Shown here: positions 1-7,464 of the stretch, one piece after another
Layout of the letters: each line of letters begins with the position of its first letter
Position numbering within the stretch: position 1 is the stretch's first letter
Assembly: GCA_933822405.4 (NCBI GenBank)
Contig: CAKOGP040002074.1
Span: forward strand, 1 to 10,231
Direction: 5' to 3'
Length of the DNA stretch: 10,231 nt
Source: Cylindrotheca closterium
Lineage: Eukaryota > Bacillariophyta > Bacillariophyceae > Bacillariales > Bacillariaceae
The notes under the pieces: model-generated
Database searches by the model: none
What the model saw: only the letters and a program-made list of their open reading frames with translations
What the model was told of the DNA's origin: nothing
Program-made: the position numbers and the translations under genes

Positions 1-706
1 TACCACTAGTAGTAGAGGATCTAATGGTAGCTCCGGCACCAACACTGCTCGTTCCAGAACTTCTGCTAGCCGTGGAAAAGCTTTGATCATCCGTGCTTTC
101 ATTGTGTTCAAATGAGGCGGGCGATAAGGTGCTGACCTGACCAAAGCTACCCACGCGATGGGCGCCAGGAGTACAATCCTCATCGGATAGATTCGGATCC
201 ACATCCGCCGGAAGATTCAGAGCATCATCTGATTTCTTGCTGCCATCCCTTTGTCTAGTAGAACTTCGACCCGAGCGCTTTCGAGATGAGCCGCTTTGAG
301 AACGCGAGGATGAACCGCTTCGTCTGTTGGATGAGCCGCTACGTCTGTTGGATGAACCGCTTCGTCTGCTAGAAGACCTTCGGGTGATGGGTGACGATTC
401 CTGTGATGGCGATGGCGATGGCGAATCAGAAGGAGGCTGCATTCGCTCCATCTTATCTTCCATTTCCGTTAAGTGAGAGGCTTTGGAGCTGCTTCGACTC
501 GAGGATCTTCGGTGCCGTCTAGCGGATGAGGAGGAAGAGGAGCGATGCTGACGACTGCTGCTGCTGGTGCTTTCCGTGCTGTGATGAGACGAGCCATTCA
601 TCAGGCGAAGCTTCTCTCCAAGTTCCGGCATTACAGTCGCATTCTGCTGTTGTTTCTTATTCTTTTCATCACTGATGGACGTCTTGCTTGAGTGATCTCG
701 TCCCAT
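1..706 (-). CDS. N-terminal part of a Ser/Arg-rich membrane-protein paralogue (copy 1), cut by the left edge
   Basis: An open frame runs from an ATG at 706 (complement of cat at 704-706) to the window edge with no stop, giving 235 codons. The start has A at -3 and G at +4. No other in-frame ATG lies between it and the upstream stop. The product begins MGRDHSSK and is rich in Ser and Arg. It matches the complete copy at 1618-4011 in several blocks: PELGEK plus STES near residues 28-45, an EDKMERMQ block near residue 88, and TPGAHRVGSFG...STLSPAS at residues 179-198. Beyond that motif the two copies no longer align. The visible part has no signal peptide or membrane segment, and by comparison it is the cytosolic tail; the membrane anchor and outer domains would lie to the left. 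A heptad-codon repeat (NRRSGSS) sits at about residues 112-132. Family membership is well supported; the function is unknown. Confidence 0.8.
   Translation of the reverse strand, partial: MGRDHSSKTSISDEKNKKQQQNATVMPELGEKLRLMNGSSHHSTESTSSSSRQHRSSSSSSARRHRRSSSRSSSKASHLTEMEDKMERMQPPSDSPSPSPSQESSPITRRSSSRRSGSSNRRSGSSNRRSGSSSRSQSGSSRKRSGRSSTRQRDGSKKSDDALNLPADVDPNLSDEDCTPGAHRVGSFGQVSTLSPASFEHNESTDDQSFSTASRSSGTSSVGAGATIRSSTTSG
113..172 (-). other. Conserved cytosolic motif (copy 1)
   Basis: This encodes TPGAHRVGSFG followed by QVSTLSPAS, residues 179-198. It matches copy 2 (3376-3435, TPGAYRVGSMG then RISTLSPAS) at 16 of 20 residues, although the surrounding Ser/Arg-rich sequence is diverged. This suggests a binding or phosphorylation site in an otherwise disordered tail. 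Confidence 0.75.
309..371 (-). repeat. Three tandem 21-bp coding repeats in copy 1
   Basis: The units 309-329, 330-350 and 351-371 read gatgaaccgcttcgtctg plus three bases, with few differences. On the minus strand they encode repeats of NRRSGSS in the cytosolic tail. The unit is a multiple of three, so gain or loss keeps the frame. A small hexamer run, (gatggc)3 at 405-422, encodes alternating Ser-Pro nearby. Confidence 0.85.
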
Positions 707-1617
707 GCTGCGTATATTCCTTGATATTACGGTCGTGTCTTTCGTATATTTGCAATCGTCTGTTTTTTATAGTTTTGTTTCTGTGGAACTTGGATCGGCA
801 CGACAACAAAATGAATGCGGGAGCCAGGAGAGAAAGACTTCTCTGGAAGATGGCGTACCGGTAGATTCGCTAGTTTGATAACTCTGTGGGTAGGCGGAAA
901 AACCTGAAGACGCCTTCTGTTCGGAAGCATGTATATGCGGATTGATTGATTACACTTCATTTTCGTTAACAATTATTCAGAATCGATTGAACAGAATCTT
1001 GTTCTGTAACATTGAGCAGAAGCCCACCAAACCACTAGAGAAGAACGAATGTTTGTGCACCAAGTTTCGATTGGGAATTAGATAAATGAAAAGAGCATTC
1101 AAAAAACGCTATCTCTAGATGTAAACTATCACACGTAAAGTCTCAGTCATTGTTGATCGTACTTGTAAGAGGGCGCGGGGTAGAAAATTGATGAATGTAT
1201 TTTTTTTAAAAATATGTCGTCACTATTATTCCGTGATCTGCGCAAACACATCAGGCACACATGGAAAACAGGTGTAGAAGAAGCTCAAGACCAAAGGTAC
1301 CGTTACCAAAAAGGCAAACCAAAAGCAACTGAGCAGAAAAAGTGTAATCTACATATATGATATCTTTCCAGCTTCTTGTTTGTTTTGACGTGATACAGTG
1401 TTAGTATACAGTGAGGTGAATATTAGGCTATCTTTTGATCAGACTGCGGATGGATGCTATCATTGGTCAACAAGAAGGAACCTATATGGGGATGACGCTT
1501 TTGAATCAGTCTTTCGACTCGATATCCTGTGGAACCATAAATTGTGAAATGCTTATAGAGAGAAGGTATTTCAAAACTAAATTTTAGAGTTATGCTCTTA
1601 CAATATATACTAAAATC
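707..1617. other. Spacer between copies 1 and 2, no gene seen
   Basis: This is AT-rich sequence holding the promoter and 5' leader of copy 1 and the 3' end of the copy 2 transcript. A short A/T run lies near 1200-1215. The longest open frame on the minus strand (727-972) lies just upstream of copy 1, has no recognisable features, and is probably part of its leader or promoter. I see no RNA gene or mobile element. Confidence 0.6.
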
Positions 1618-4011
1618 CTATTGGCATTGCGAGTAGGTTGGTCCCAGACTCGTGCACACAGCGGGTGGACAACAGCCGCTGACATCATTGGTGCATTCCG
1701 AGAATTTAACAAGTCCCTCAGTGCAAGAATCTACCTGCATCCAATGGGCATTGCAGATTTGTACGCAGGCGGATTGAGAAGCATGGCAATTGGCGACCAA
1801 ATTGCCACAATTTTGATAATCTGTAGTGCAGCAATATGCTGCGCCTGATTCAGTCGTAACGGGTGCTTCAGATGGTTCCATTGTGGTTGGCATTGGAGAA
1901 GGAGCAGGTACAGGTGAAAGGGTAGGAGGCGGTGTAGGAGCCTTACTTGGAGTAATGCTCGGGAGCTCGGTGGGATCTGGAGCAGGTGCCACTGTGGGCG
2001 ACCCTGTTGTTGGAACTAGAGTTGAGATGCTTGGGCTAGAGCTGGGCTCAGCCGTAGGTGTCTTGGTTGGCCCCTTGGTTGGACCTTTCGTAGGACTCTT
2101 TGTAGGAGCAAGTGTTGGCGTCCTTGTAGAGGGAGTTAATGTTGGGACTCCTGTTGGTTGTGGTGCGGTTGGACTTTTCGTAGGACTGGCCGTGGGAACT
2201 TGATTCGGACTTTTATTTGGAGCAGGTGCTTGCGTCGGTGCATTGGTTGGGTTGTTTGGTTCTGGATCCATTGTTGACATGGAAGTTTCAATCTTGCTGG
2301 TAGGCCCTTGTGTGGTTGCCGGAGTTTGAGGGCTGCCAAATGTCGGGCCCAGAGCGGAATCTGGAGCCTGGGTTGGTACAGCCGTTACGACTTCCAAAAC
2401 AGAAGGAGCTGATGTGACGACAATGGAACTATTCGATGGAATGATCCAAGGAACAGAAGCCGTCTCGACTGGGTAGAAGTCCCCAAGCGCATTTACAAGT
2501 TTATCCCCGTTCATAGCACTTCCAATCACCTCCATGAGACTCACACTGGATTGTTCTTCCTTCAAGTACAAGTCAAGCACAAGAACGTAACTTCGACAGT
2601 TCCCATTTGAGCCATCACACTGCTTTTCTGATTCTTTCTCGACCTTACCATTGACAATGGAGTTGGTGGCGTTCTTCAGTTCATCCGTAATTGCCATGGT
2701 CGTATCAAAAAAGTCAATCGCCCCACAGCCCGCCATGATGGGTATGAGTTTTTCTTGGATATGATTCAACATGGCGCTGAAGAGCGGACCAAAGTCATTC
2801 TCGGAACCCAGTGTAATGTCAATTCGAATGTCAAAGGATTTCTGGATCAACGATTGCTGATCCCCTAAAAAGGTACCATTGGCTATTGCTTCACACTCTT
2901 CCTTGGTAGGTGGAATGTACACAACAACTACCTTGGCATTTGAATCTTCAGTATTCTTAAGTTGAGCTGGTGCGTCTTGTTTTCTGCCAAAGAGTAGTAG
3001 CATGGTAGTAGTGACACCAATGGCTATAAGAAATAAGGCAAATAGTACGATGAATTTCTTTTTGCGCTTTCGAGCTTCGGCCTCGTCAATGCCCTTGCGA
3101 CTATTGTCATCATCATCATGAGCCACTGCCACAGCAATGTCAGTCCGAGCAACCTCGCTCATTGCTTCTTGGCGTCCTCGCTGTCTCGCTGCGTTCAGTT
3201 CATCTTCAATGTCCTGGGCAGCCACAGCTTCAACCATGGTATTTTCCGATACCGACCCCAAGGTGGACTCGATAGCATTCGATTGGCTTCCTCGGCTTCT
3301 GCTCGATCTAGGAGGTACTCCGGCCTGTAGATCCCTTTCTTCGTCGGAATGGCTGCCATCGCTTTGCTCATAATGCGAGGCCGGCGATAATGTACTGATA
3401 CGACCCATGCTACCAACACGATATGCCCCAGGAGTGGATTCATCGATGGATAACTCGGAGTCCGTATTGTACACCAGGGACGCATTGTCTACTGTTGTTG
3501 CGTCGTGGGGTACTTTACCATCCATGTCAACACGCCTTCGATGCCTACCAGAACTTGAGCACGAGCGAGAACTGCGTTGACGACCAGATCGGCTGCTTCT
3601 GTATGCTTCTGAAGTATTCGAGGAAGATCTTTGGGATGTGGCATGATTTCCCCGGGATCCGTATTTTTTTTTCAATGATGATGCTGATGGTAAATCTGAA
3701 GCTTGCATTCTATCCATTTTGTCTTCCAATTCGTCTCTGACAGAAATGGAGACTTTGGAGCTCCGACTGGAAGATCTTTGACTACTCTCTCTATACGATG
3801 AGCAACGCTGGCTACTCCTGCTGCTACCGCTTTCAGTGCTCCGTTGAGAGCTGCTCATATCGCGAGGCTTCTCTCCAAGTTCAGGCAAAACTACATTATG
3901 CTGTTCCTTCGGGTCACTGGAGGTGGGTTCTCTGCTCGACTTTCGTCTCATGGTTTGGCTCTTGGATTGTGCAGCCTTGTTTGCGTCTTGACGATATCTT
4001 TTGTTGCCCAT
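1618..4011 (-). CDS. Single-pass (type II-like) surface protein with Pro/Thr stalk and 12-Cys C-terminal domain (copy 2, complete)
   Basis: This encodes 797 residues and ends in TAG. The ATG at 4011 is chosen because the product then starts MGNKRYRQ, parallel to MGRDHSSK in copy 1, with A at -3 and G at +4. An in-frame ATG at 4059 would add 16 residues, and the frame is open further up to a GTG at 4101. In order: a Ser/Arg-rich tail (1-190); the TPGAYRVGS...STLSPAS motif (193-212); an acidic/helical stretch with DDDD; a basic run RKRKKK (314-319); a transmembrane helix (320-341); an unrecognised extracellular domain (342-540) with Cys 373, 429, 465 and 472 and sequons at 378, 447 and 527; a PTxxPT stalk (541-720); and a Cys-rich head (727-797). 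There is no signal peptide, and the basic residues precede the helix, so N-in/C-out topology is likely. It is probably a receptor or adhesin on the cell surface, but this is inference. Its central part is identical in DNA to copy 3. Confidence 0.85.
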   Translation of the reverse strand: MGNKRYRQDANKAAQSKSQTMRRKSSREPTSSDPKEQHNVVLPELGEKPRDMSSSQRSTESGSSRSSQRCSSYRESSQRSSSRSSKVSISVRDELEDKMDRMQASDLPSASSLKKKYGSRGNHATSQRSSSNTSEAYRSSRSGRQRSSRSCSSSGRHRRRVDMDGKVPHDATTVDNASLVYNTDSELSIDESTPGAYRVGSMGRISTLSPASHYEQSDGSHSDEERDLQAGVPPRSSRSRGSQSNAIESTLGSVSENTMVEAVAAQDIEDELNAARQRGRQEAMSEVARTDIAVAVAHDDDDNSRKGIDEAEARKRKKKFIVLFALFLIAIGVTTTMLLLFGRKQDAPAQLKNTEDSNAKVVVVYIPPTKEECEAIANGTFLGDQQSLIQKSFDIRIDITLGSENDFGPLFSAMLNHIQEKLIPIMAGCGAIDFFDTTMAITDELKNATNSIVNGKVEKESEKQCDGSNGNCRSYVLVLDLYLKEEQSSVSLMEVIGSAMNGDKLVNALGDFYPVETASVPWIIPSNSSIVVTSAPSVLEVVTAVPTQAPDSALGPTFGSPQTPATTQGPTSKIETSMSTMDPEPNNPTNAPTQAPAPNKSPNQVPTASPTKSPTAPQPTGVPTLTPSTRTPTLAPTKSPTKGPTKGPTKTPTAEPSSSPSISTLVPTTGSPTVAPAPDPTELPSITPSKAPTPPPTLSPVPAPSPMPTTMEPSEAPVTTESGAAYCCTTDYQNCGNLVANCHASQSACVQICNAHWMQVDSCTEGLVKFSECTNDVSGCCPPAVCTSLGPTYSQCQ
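1621..1833 (-). other. 12-cysteine C-terminal domain coding segment (copy 2)
   Basis: The last 71 residues hold 12 cysteines, starting CC, with CC again near the end (SGCCPPAVC) and a closing YSQCQ. Two aromatic-flanked pieces, CNAHWM and DYQNC, sit between. The even number of Cys in an extracellular position suggests six disulfides. The pattern resembles short Cys-rich modules attached to secreted stramenopile proteins, which may bind glycans; that is a resemblance from memory, not a search result. Confidence 0.6.
1852..2391 (-). repeat. Pro/Thr-rich stalk coding region (copy 2)
   Basis: About 180 residues are dominated by Pro, Thr, Ser and Ala with a loose PTxxPT pattern. It is clearest around 2050-2135, where 12-base units encode KSPT/KGPT-type tetrapeptides in tandem. 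Such segments are typically extended and O-glycosylated, holding an outer domain away from the membrane. It begins exactly where identity with copy 3 ends. Confidence 0.85.
2398..3317 (-). repeat. 920-bp perfect duplicate shared with copy 3 (left member)
   Basis: Every base of 2398-3317 matches 9235-10154 at a constant offset of 6837, checked line by line. It encodes the last part of the cytosolic tail, the transmembrane helix and the whole membrane-proximal extracellular domain. At the 3318 side there are three mismatches in seven bases (3318, 3321, 3324), then 51 more identical bases to 3375, then abrupt divergence. At the 2397 side identity stops at the start of the Pro/Thr stalk. Recent gene conversion or unequal recombination is the simplest explanation. 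Confidence 0.95.
2989..3054 (-). other. Transmembrane helix coding segment (copy 2)
   Basis: This encodes 22 hydrophobic residues (FIVLFALFLIAIGVTTTM and following LLLF), directly preceded by the basic run RKRKKK and followed by GRKQD. It is the only strongly hydrophobic stretch in the protein. Positive charge is greater on the N-terminal side, which favours an N-terminus in the cytosol. The identical segment in copy 3 is at 9826-9891. Confidence 0.85.
3376..3435 (-). other. Conserved cytosolic motif (copy 2)
   Basis: This is the counterpart of the motif at 113-172. Its last codon sits directly next to the edge of the region of high identity with copy 3 (3325-3375). The first visible codons of copy 3 (ALSP) align with the end of this motif. 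Confidence 0.75.
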
Positions 4012-4151
4012 GATTGATTGTGATTTGGTTGAAAACACTAAGAGCGCAGGTTCCGTCATCTCACGATTAGCCAGGATATCAATGACTATTTCTGCGAACA
4101 CGTTTGTGTTCCAGACTGTCTTGAATTCTTTTTTTCATGTTCGACCAAATA

Positions 4152-4183
4152 CCGTCGTAGCGGATTCTTAGAGAATCGGACGG
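4152..4183. promoter_or_regulatory. Inverted repeat upstream of copy 2
   Basis: About 140-170 bases before the copy 2 start, gattct (4163-4168) and agaatc (4172-4177) form a perfect 6-base palindrome around tag, framed by ccgtc (4152-4156) and gacgg (4179-4183). It could be a factor-binding site or a hairpin in the leader. A chance occurrence is quite possible. Confidence 0.2.
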
Positions 4184-4371
4184 ACCAAGGCTCGTCGTCA
4201 CATAAATGTCAATGGACAGGCTGCCATGAGTGATTTCTGTGAATGAGCAGAATCAGAAAGCCCGCTTCAAATTACTTAATGGTGATGTCTTCCTGGCTGC
4301 TGAAAGCTGAAACGCCCCATTAGAATATCCGGTGAGAAAATGATTCGAACGCGGCGAATTTTGACCTCCTC

Positions 4372-4530
4372 TACACTGGTGACGAGAAGTTCGGGAGCGA
4401 GGGCGGAAAAAAGGGAAGAAAGGGAACGAGTGGATAAACGAGGGTAATCGGTACCAATCCTGGCGCAAACAAGGGAGCCCTGGCGCAAACAAGGGAGCCC
4501 TCCCTCGAACACTCCCTCGTTCCCTCATCT
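4372..4530 (+). repeat. GGGA/TCCC-rich dispersed element, copy A
   Basis: The left end, 4372-4403 (tacactggtgacgagaagtt and the following 12 bases), matches the reverse complement of 7433-7464 at 30 of 32 bases. The right part, 4501-4524 (tccctcgaacactccctcg...), matches 7420-7443 in direct orientation at 22 of 24 bases. One strand is rich in gggaacgaggg on the left and ccctcgttccc on the right, so the element is roughly self-complementary, as in foldback or MITE-like elements. A 20-bp tandem duplication lies inside. No coding capacity and no clear target-site duplication are visible. Confidence 0.55.
4461..4500. repeat. Perfect 20-bp tandem duplication
   Basis: The unit tggcgcaaacaagggagccc occurs at 4461-4480 and again at 4481-4500 with no difference. 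It lies within GGGA-rich element A. Confidence 0.95.
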
Positions 4531-4888
4531 CATATTCATTTTAGCAATCCCTCGTTCCCTCGTTTACCACCATGTTCCCGTCCTCCCTTGTTAACCACCT
4601 TCCAGTTTAACGGTTCTCATATAGTCCGCAACTAAGAAGCACTGGCCATCCTATTTCTACGGTTCCATTTGAATTCAAACCTTTTGCTATGTAGTGCGTG
4701 CAATATTACAACAATGATAAAGGAAAATTAATTTACATTCGCTGTTACTAGTAGTACACATCTCATTTCAGTTCAACAGCAGATCATCACACTGTGTGTA
4801 TGTTTCGCCTTGAATGCCTGGTTTCCATTCATGCTTGCGCCGCCAGTAAAGTGTTCAGTTGCGCTTGTGTTCATCAATCACAATCACA

Positions 4889-4928
4889 TAGTCTTGTTTG
4901 ATCACACGTAGTCTTGTTTGATCACAGG
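4889..4928. repeat. Near-perfect 20-bp tandem duplication
   Basis: The unit tagtcttgtttgatcacacg at 4889-4908 is followed by the same unit with one change (cacagg) at 4909-4928. It is unrelated in sequence to the other 20-bp duplications in the spacer. Confidence 0.95.
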
Positions 4929-6324
4929 TCTGAAGCTCTTCGTGTGCAATCACACTTTTTGACTCCAGTCTGGTTTGACAGCTGGTCACTTGGATTTCCC
5001 TCTATTTCTCTGGCCAATGACGACAGCTCGAAACAAATCTAAAAATAACTGGCATCCTATATTGTACCTGTGCAGTAATGTGAAATGATTGCGGTTAGTG
5101 CAATCCAGGATTTAAGTCACCACAAGCATCCTTGACTTACCGTCTCATGTCCCAGACATCGTCCTGGTCTGATCCTTCAAGCGTCAAACATCAAAGACAA
5201 CCCAAACTCAAATAATAAAAGTGTTTTCAAGATGTGATGAAGGACTACTGGTACCAGATACCTGGTGCCTACGGTACATTTGTACGTACTGATTTTTGCA
5301 GTACGATTGCACGCAAGCCTGCCCATATCATAGCCCATGCACATACATTTCAAATCGAACCGTTAACATTCGATTGAGTCGGATTTAAAAATTGACTCCT
5401 GTGATTTGATTAGATTGTATTCCTGTGGAAGAAACTAAGAGGTAACAGGCCTCGTCTCTTGCACCATATGACCTTGTTCCCATTACAATTTGTGATAAAT
5501 TTCCGGGCGATATTTTTATTATGTATCTTTCCTAGATCTGTGCATACTCTGAATCAAAGTTCTTTCAGTAGAATCGATAATATTAAGGAATTCCACAAAG
5601 TCAATTGAGGAGTAGGAAAGGAAGAAAAAATTATGCTGGCCTAGAATCTTTTTTTTTTGCCAGAGCCCTCCAAACCACCGCCCAAATTCGATTACTATAT
5701 GTATTTTGACAACTTTGAACTTGGTGCCATCGTGTCAGGGTATCGACTCGGCTACTGGGAAGGATTCCAGCCACTCTCTTTAATGAACCTGGATTGATCC
5801 TCAATGCAGTGTGAGTGCTATTCAATCATTTTTACCTAAAAAGCGTCCACTCCAAAGCCACCGATCTTCTCATACATACCCATGGACGACAAATATGTGT
5901 TAGAACAAGTCATTTTTAGGAAATTCGGCCCACACCACCACTAAGTGGCTTTTTGGACAAGATTTCCATGATTTCTGACCCCATTTGGGCGGCATGATTC
6001 TTAATCTAGGCGGAACCACTGCCTGGGTCCCAGAAAATTTGAGTATTAGGCATCCAAGGGAGGCTCTGGTGTATTGTTGAATAGTTGGCTGTCTCCAGGG
6101 CGGCCACACCGACCCTCATGCTGAAAGGGGAACAGACAGCACCAAACACTGGAATTCCAATATCTCAGCAAGTAACCCAAACAAAACACATCCGATTGGA
6201 TCTCCGAGTAGGTAGGATCACTGCCGAGCTTTCCAACACATGTTGAATGTGAGGCATTGGCCCTCTTGACTTTCTGCCGACCAGTTTTTGCAACCTGACA
6301 GAACCAGTCGAACGAAACAGGGTA

Positions 6325-6404
6325 GATTGTAGTGTAATTGAGGCGATTGGAAGTATGAATCGCCACTCCAGCCATAGTCTATCTATCAATTACGCTTGCC
6401 ACAG
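6325..6404. repeat. Diverged duplicated segment, first member
   Basis: It shares three collinear blocks with 6647-6737: gattgtagtgtaattgaggcg against gattattgtgtgattgcggcc, an exact cgccactcc, and tatcaattacgcttgccaca with one mismatch. Spacing between blocks differs by a few bases. It is probably an old duplication or two remnants of one repeat family; nothing coding is recognisable. Confidence 0.45.
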
Positions 6405-6646
6405 CATGTTCGGAGGTTTTTACTTCTCTGGGCGTTCACACTGGCTTGTCCAAACGTGGGGAACAATCGCACCATGGCACCTTGATGTGCTCCAAATCGT
6501 CAATTTTGGTAGTTGAGATCCCAAAAATATACATTTGCGTAGATCTTGGTCTTGATGGTGACGGTAGATATGAGTCGCATTCGTCAAATACGTCTTCTTG
6601 ACACCTATCCGTCCAGTCTAAGCAACAAACAGAACCAATCATGGTG

Positions 6647-6737
6647 GATTATTGTGTGATTGCGGCCCAGCAAACATTATTCAACATAAATACCGCCACT
6701 CCCGACGTAACGCAGGTATCAATTATGCTTGCCACAA
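6647..6737. repeat. Diverged duplicated segment, second member
   Basis: This is the direct-orientation partner of 6325-6404, about 320-333 bases further on. The best block is at 6717-6736, matching 6384-6403 at 19 of 20 bases. Confidence 0.45.
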
Positions 6738-6931
6738 CCTCTAATTCCACTTTCTCCGCTCATGGGGTCCAGACCGTGCAATTTCATTGTCACCGACGAA
6801 TTTGCAACTCAATGGTCTCCGTTGAAAATCGTCCTGTAGAAACCCATATAAAAACACATAAAATGGTATCATTGCCTTTCGTATAACAAGAGAAGTAACT
6901 TCCGCAGAAAATTCGAGCTCTATGTTGCCTT

Positions 6932-6989
6932 GGGACTTCGTAGACGTCCCGAAACCTCTCCAAAAGTAGTTTTCAGACCTTTTGGAGGT
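6932..6989. other. Two adjacent potential hairpins in the spacer
   Basis: The first stem pairs gggac (6932-6936) with gtccc (6946-6950). The second pairs acctctccaaaag (6954-6966) with cttttggaggt (6979-6989), 11 pairs with a two-base bulge. There is no T-run or nearby gene end to make it a terminator, and its role is unknown. Confidence 0.25.
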
Positions 6990-7313
6990 ACTTCAGCAGT
7001 GATTTCAGAGGCAAATAGGGCAAATTCCTCCATGTCGCTTCGTATACACAAAATATATATGACTATAATATAGACAATGTCAGGGGTTCGAGGGAATTTC
7101 TAGCAGTGGATGATGAGTTCATTGGCCTCAAGCTTACCATTTCCACTTTTCAAACGGAGACATCAAATAAATACGTCTGCGCAATGGATATCGGTGGAGA
7201 CATTCGGAGCTCGCAAGACCTCTTCACGATGTCAATTTATTCATGTGCATCACTTTCGCGGAAAATACGTCGATCAAAAAGCGAAGAATCAAGGGAATGA
7301 GGTTCGAAGCGAG

Positions 7314-7464
7314 GGAGAAAGGGAGTTTTCAAGGCAAAAAGGGAGTTTTCAAGGCAAAAAGGGAATAAGGGAGAAAACAAGGGAAAAAACGGTTGAATGC
7401 TGGACGAAACGTCCCTTGTTCCCTCGAATGCTCCCTCGTTCCCGAACTTCTCGTCAGCAGTGTA
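7314..7464 (-). repeat. GGGA/TCCC-rich dispersed element, copy B (inverted relative to A)
   Basis: A purine-rich left half (repeated aaaggga/aaaaaggg) is followed by a pyrimidine-rich right half (cccttgttccctcg, ctccctcgttcccg) ending in gaacttctcgtcagcagtgta. The right end pairs with the left end of copy A in inverted orientation. The two copies bracket about 3 kb. The left boundary is approximate. Confidence 0.5.
7321..7360. repeat. Perfect 20-bp tandem duplication
   Basis: The unit gggagttttcaaggcaaaaa occurs at 7321-7340 and 7341-7360 without change. It lies within GGGA-rich element B. Confidence 0.95.

Noticed and set aside
727..972. Minus-strand open frame of 81 codons just upstream of copy 1
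   Set aside because: No recognisable domain, unlike any family member, and its position fits leader or promoter of copy 1.
1826..2203. Plus-strand frame rich in Gly and Val opposite the stalk of copy 2
   Set aside because: It is the antisense image of Pro/Thr codons; composition is explained by the real gene on the other strand. The starting codon and length have no independent support.
4340..4365. T-loop-like gttcgaatc on the minus strand, possible tRNA
   Set aside because: The flanking bases do not pair as a T stem and no acceptor or anticodon arms are found.
4461..4928. Short repeats as a CRISPR array
   Set aside because: Units are directly adjacent pairs without spacers, unrelated to each other, and the genome looks eukaryotic.
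6046..6375. Minus-strand frame of 109 codons with a string resembling kinase subdomain IX (SDVFCLGYLL)
   Set aside because: No HRD, DFG or glycine-loop motif in any nearby frame; a single short resemblance is not enough, and the area contains old duplicated sequence.
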